Assembly: GCA_013146195.2 (NCBI GenBank) | Contig: CM028377.1 | Coordinates: 36,089,632 to 36,153,631 of the forward strand | DNA length: 64,000 nucleotides | From: Codonopsis lanceolata | Lineage: Eukaryota > Streptophyta > Magnoliopsida > Asterales > Campanulaceae | Direction: 5' to 3' | Part shown: piece after piece, positions 61,239-64,000 of the stretch | Position numbering within the stretch: the first letter of the stretch is position 1 | How the letters are laid out: each line of letters starts with the position of its first letter | Program-made: the position numbers and the translations under genes | The notes under the pieces: model-generated | The model's input: the letters and a program-made list of their open reading frames with translations, nothing else | Database searches by the model: none | What the model was told of the DNA's origin: nothing

Positions 61239-62107
61239 ATGTCTTCGAGTTCTAGTTTCAATTCTCACACTGAAGATGAAGATGAAGATGAAGAAAATTT
61301 CAATGAAATGCAAAAAAGTCTGGAAGAACATATGTTTGACATCCCCTGTCATTGACGCCGCAAGCGTCAAATCATAAGAGAACTAATATCTCAACAACAA
61401 GAAACAGAACTTTGTCAACGTATCTGCATAGATAGAAATCGTGTTGATGGCCATCAACGCCTGTATTCAGACTACTTTGCGGATAATTCAACATATACCG
61501 ACCAACAATTTTGTATCAGATTTCGGCTGCAAAGACATGTCTTCCTTCGAGTAGTGGAAGCTCTTGGTGCTCATACTCCATATTTTCAGCAATGATTTGA
61601 AGCCAGTGAGAATCCTGGTTTATCACCGCTTAAAAATGCACTGCTGCTATAAGAATGCTTGCATACGGAATGTCTGGTGATGCATGTGATGACTATGTCC
61701 GTATTGGAAAACCCACAACAATTCAATGTGTGAAGAAGTTTGTTGAATGTGTGATTAGTGTTTTTGGAGAACGGTACTTAAGAAAGCCAATAGAGGAGGA
61801 CTTCCAACGTTTGCTTCATGTTGGGGAGACACGCGGTTTTCCTGGTAAATTATGTAGCATAGATTGTATGCACTGTGAATGGAAGAATTGTCCAGTTGCT
61901 TGGCAAGGTCAGCAAGCCTGAGGAGATGGAAAGGCGACCATTGTTCTTGAAGCATTCGCTTCTTATGATTTGTGGATATGGCATGCATTCTTTGGTACTC
62001 CAGGTGCGTGTAATGATATAAATGTCCTTGATCGATCCCCAGTTTTTAACGATATTAATAACGACGTAGCCCAAGTAGTAGCCTTTACCATCGGTTACTA
62101 TTTAACC

Positions 62108-62256
62108 TGTAATACCCCAATCCCACATCGGATAGATGTGTGACTTGTGTTTGATTTATAAGGTAGTGGGTCTGATGACCCAAGGTGCTGCGTGCTCAGT
62201 GGCCCAGTGTGTGGGCTACACGTAGCGGATCGAGCTCTCGGACTCAGGTCGTTACA
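62108..62256 (+). mobile_element. TRIM-like solo LTR, 149 bp, target duplication TAACC
   Basis: It runs from TGTAATACCCCAATCC to GGTCGTTACA with TAACC at 62103-62107 and 62257-62261, inside the transposase frame. The short length and TG...CA ends fit the LTR of a terminal-repeat retrotransposon in miniature. A Cassandra LTR was considered, but no 5S-like promoter was recognised. Confidence 0.82.
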
Positions 62257-62274
62257 TAACCGATGGTATATATC

Positions 62275-63254
62275 TGTAGAAACTCACATATCTTAGATTT
62301 ACTTAAAACTATTAAATTAAAACCAACTAGTTTAAAAACTTGTCCAAAATCCTTAAGTCAGTTTTAAACTTAAGACTTTGTAACAAGTCTAAATCTATCT
62401 ACTGAAATATTCAACAAATAAGATATCATCTATTGTTTATACAGCAGATACCCTTTTGACTTTGTTTGGCAACTTACATTCTAGTTTCATTCTATCTGCC
62501 TAAAGTATAAATCATTGGCTGCTAGAAGCTGCTGATACATAATGTCAGCACCTGCTTATACTATAAATTTCTAACTACTGAAAACATTGTAGTCATCTGA
62601 AAAAGATCTGATCTTCAAGCGCTTAGTATAAAACATTATTTTGGTAAACTTTTTCAAACAAAAAGAACTATTCACATGTCATACCATAGAAGACTTTCGT
62701 GCATGTCATAAATGTTCTTTGTATACTCATACCTAGCTAACAACTCTCTTTAATATTTAATGCTAGAAAATACTCTTTGTCTCTTACAGTCTTCCAAAAT
62801 TTCTGGGCATTCAATGGAACAACATTTCATCAAGAATTTCAAAATTCAACTTCATTCTCTCAAACGACTACAATTCTTGATATCTCTATAAAACGTTTGA
62901 GGCAAGGATTAAAGAAGATAACATTTGCAGTATTATGTGCTCAAGCTCTCATAAATCAATTTTTTCTCTACAACACTCAAAAGAGACAAACTAGTCGGAG
63001 CTCTCATTAAAACCAAGAACTTCAAATCTTTCATTGAAGAGCTTCTTCTTCAAAACATTACTAGACAGTTTCTTTCATAGTTATTATTTCTAATTTTTGT
63101 TTTAAGCAATCTATGATTCTCAATTCCTTTATTTTTCAAATCCTTAAAAGATCACAGATTGTTGCTTGAGTTTGATTCTTGCTAGATCAAACTCATCAAA
63201 CACTGGTTTTTATTGTACACTGATTCGTTAGTGATCACTTAGTGTGTGTGTGTG

Positions 63255-63333
<79 letters not shown>

Positions 63334-63737
63334 TTAGTGCACTTCAAAATCCAAGTTTGACCAATTTGGTAGGGGACGTAGCAATCTTAACACTGTGAAC
63401 CTCTCAAAATATTGTGTTTTGTCTACCTGTTGTTTTTGCTATTTACAACACTTAAGCAGCTTCTAACTACTTACACGTTCAACAGTTACAGTTTTGAGTT
63501 CTTTACATGATTGATCTTATATATTGTTCTTCAATTCAGTCTTTATACTTCAGTGATCAAAAGAAAACCAAATCAAATTGTTTTAAGTTCATCAGCTGCT
63601 ACCTGCTGATTTTACATCAGCTGCTGAAAACTTATTTTTTCCGCTGTATCTTTTGAAAGTTTTCAAAATAACCCTTAAAGTTTTTAAAAGACTATTCATC
63701 CCCCTCTAGCCTTATTTCGTTGCCAACTGGACTTATA
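62275..63737 (+). mobile_element. Solo LTR, 1463 bp, target duplication ATATC, ending in TA
   Basis: It starts TGTAGAAACTC and is bounded by ATATC at 62270-62274 and 63738-63742. Its last 45 bases resemble the end of the element G LTR (CCCCCTCTAGC...GGAC), so it is probably a copia Sirevirus LTR. It ends GGACTTATA instead of the expected ...CA. Confidence 0.82.
63242..63327. repeat. (GT)n(TA)n microsatellite
   Basis: A short GT run followed by about 35 TA units, within the solo LTR at 62275-63737. Confidence 0.95.
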
Positions 63738-64000
63738 ATATCCTCCATGGGCTACATTCATCCAGTCCATTCGTTACATGCAAAGTGAAAAACATAAGCT
63801 TATTGCTCAACATCAAAAGGTAGCGAGAAAGAATATTGAGCGTGCATTTGGGGTACTGCAGACACGATTTGCAATCATATGAGCCTCACCACTTATGTGG
63901 GAGACATCTATGTTGGGAAAAATTATGAAAGCTTATATCATATTACATAATATGATTGTTGAAGATGAATGATGTACTTACAACCGTATGCCAAATGTTT

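Larger units (their letters stand above)
61239..64000 (+). pseudogene. PIF/Harbinger transposase (DDE_Tnp_4 / ALP1-like), broken and interrupted
   Basis: The frame opens at ATG 61239 with a Ser- and acidic-rich N-terminus, then the region typical of PIF/Harbinger transposases. The nuclease core has Gly-Phe-Pro-Gly-x-Leu-x-Ser-Ile-Asp-Cys-Met-His near 61840 (first catalytic Asp) and Asn-Asp-Ile-Asn-Val-Leu near 62010 (second Asp). The gene resumes at 63743 with the Glu-Arg-Ala-Phe-Gly-Val-Leu block near 63835 (catalytic Glu) and His-Asn-Met-Ile-Val-Glu-Asp-Glu. Stops: TGA at 61353, 61593, 61919, 63880 and 63970. There is one frameshift near 61630. Two solo LTRs (62108-62256, 62275-63737) interrupt it without further frame loss. 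The right end lies outside the window. Confidence 0.88.

Noticed and set aside
62108..62256. Cassandra-type LTR carrying 5S rRNA
   Set aside because: Start and size are similar, but no 5S internal promoter boxes could be recognised.

Overview
The window is repeat-rich nuclear DNA from a plant with a large genome, most likely a eudicot. I recognise no host gene. Almost every base that can be assigned belongs to nested transposable elements, mostly Ty3/gypsy chromoviruses of Tekay/Del type with very long LTRs (about 2.8-4.3 kb), plus two Sirevirus-like Ty1/copia elements, one Tat/Ogre-like Ty3/gypsy element, a Helitron remnant, a PIF/Harbinger transposase and a small TRIM-like solo LTR. Primer-binding sites resembling the initiator Met-tRNA complement, polypurine tracts, TG...CA LTR ends and 5-bp target duplications support the boundaries.

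Layout. 1-1735: remnants of minus-strand LTRs and a long ATT microsatellite. 1736-11043: chromovirus A (5'-truncated left LTR, gag, pol with chromodomain, complete right LTR). 11044-15052: unassigned DNA and a Helitron remnant with two 3' termini, a helicase fragment and a flanking 118-bp duplication. 15053-21198: a minus-strand LTR (E') split by a 4.3-kb solo LTR. 21229-40682: element B, which carries only gag between its LTRs. B is split by a minus-strand solo LTR of the A family, which is itself split by the 11.7-kb copia element G. G has an extra third gene downstream of pol. 40683-48838: an LTR fragment C, then two inverted copies of a Tat/Ogre-like LTR (D' minus, D plus) followed by D gag and reverse transcriptase remnants, ending at a 100-N assembly gap. 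48939-54419: minus-strand copia element F. 54420-60725: a 190-bp tandem repeat and the plus-strand LTR E, split by another solo LTR. 60726-64000: a PIF/Harbinger transposase gene interrupted by two solo LTRs that landed 13 bp apart.

All the elements look dead. Their decay differs: A and the PIF transposase carry mainly stop codons explained by C-to-T change at CAG (CHG) and CGA (CG), as expected under plant DNA methylation. G instead carries mostly short indels.

The points most worth a second look are: splice-donor and acceptor signals placed inside the LTRs of several chromovirus families; a palindrome in the same LTRs whose two arms change together between families; the gag-only element B; the third gene of G with its own TATA, CT-rich leader and a start codon abutting an intron; the paired Helitron ends; and a rearrangement junction built from copied local filler.
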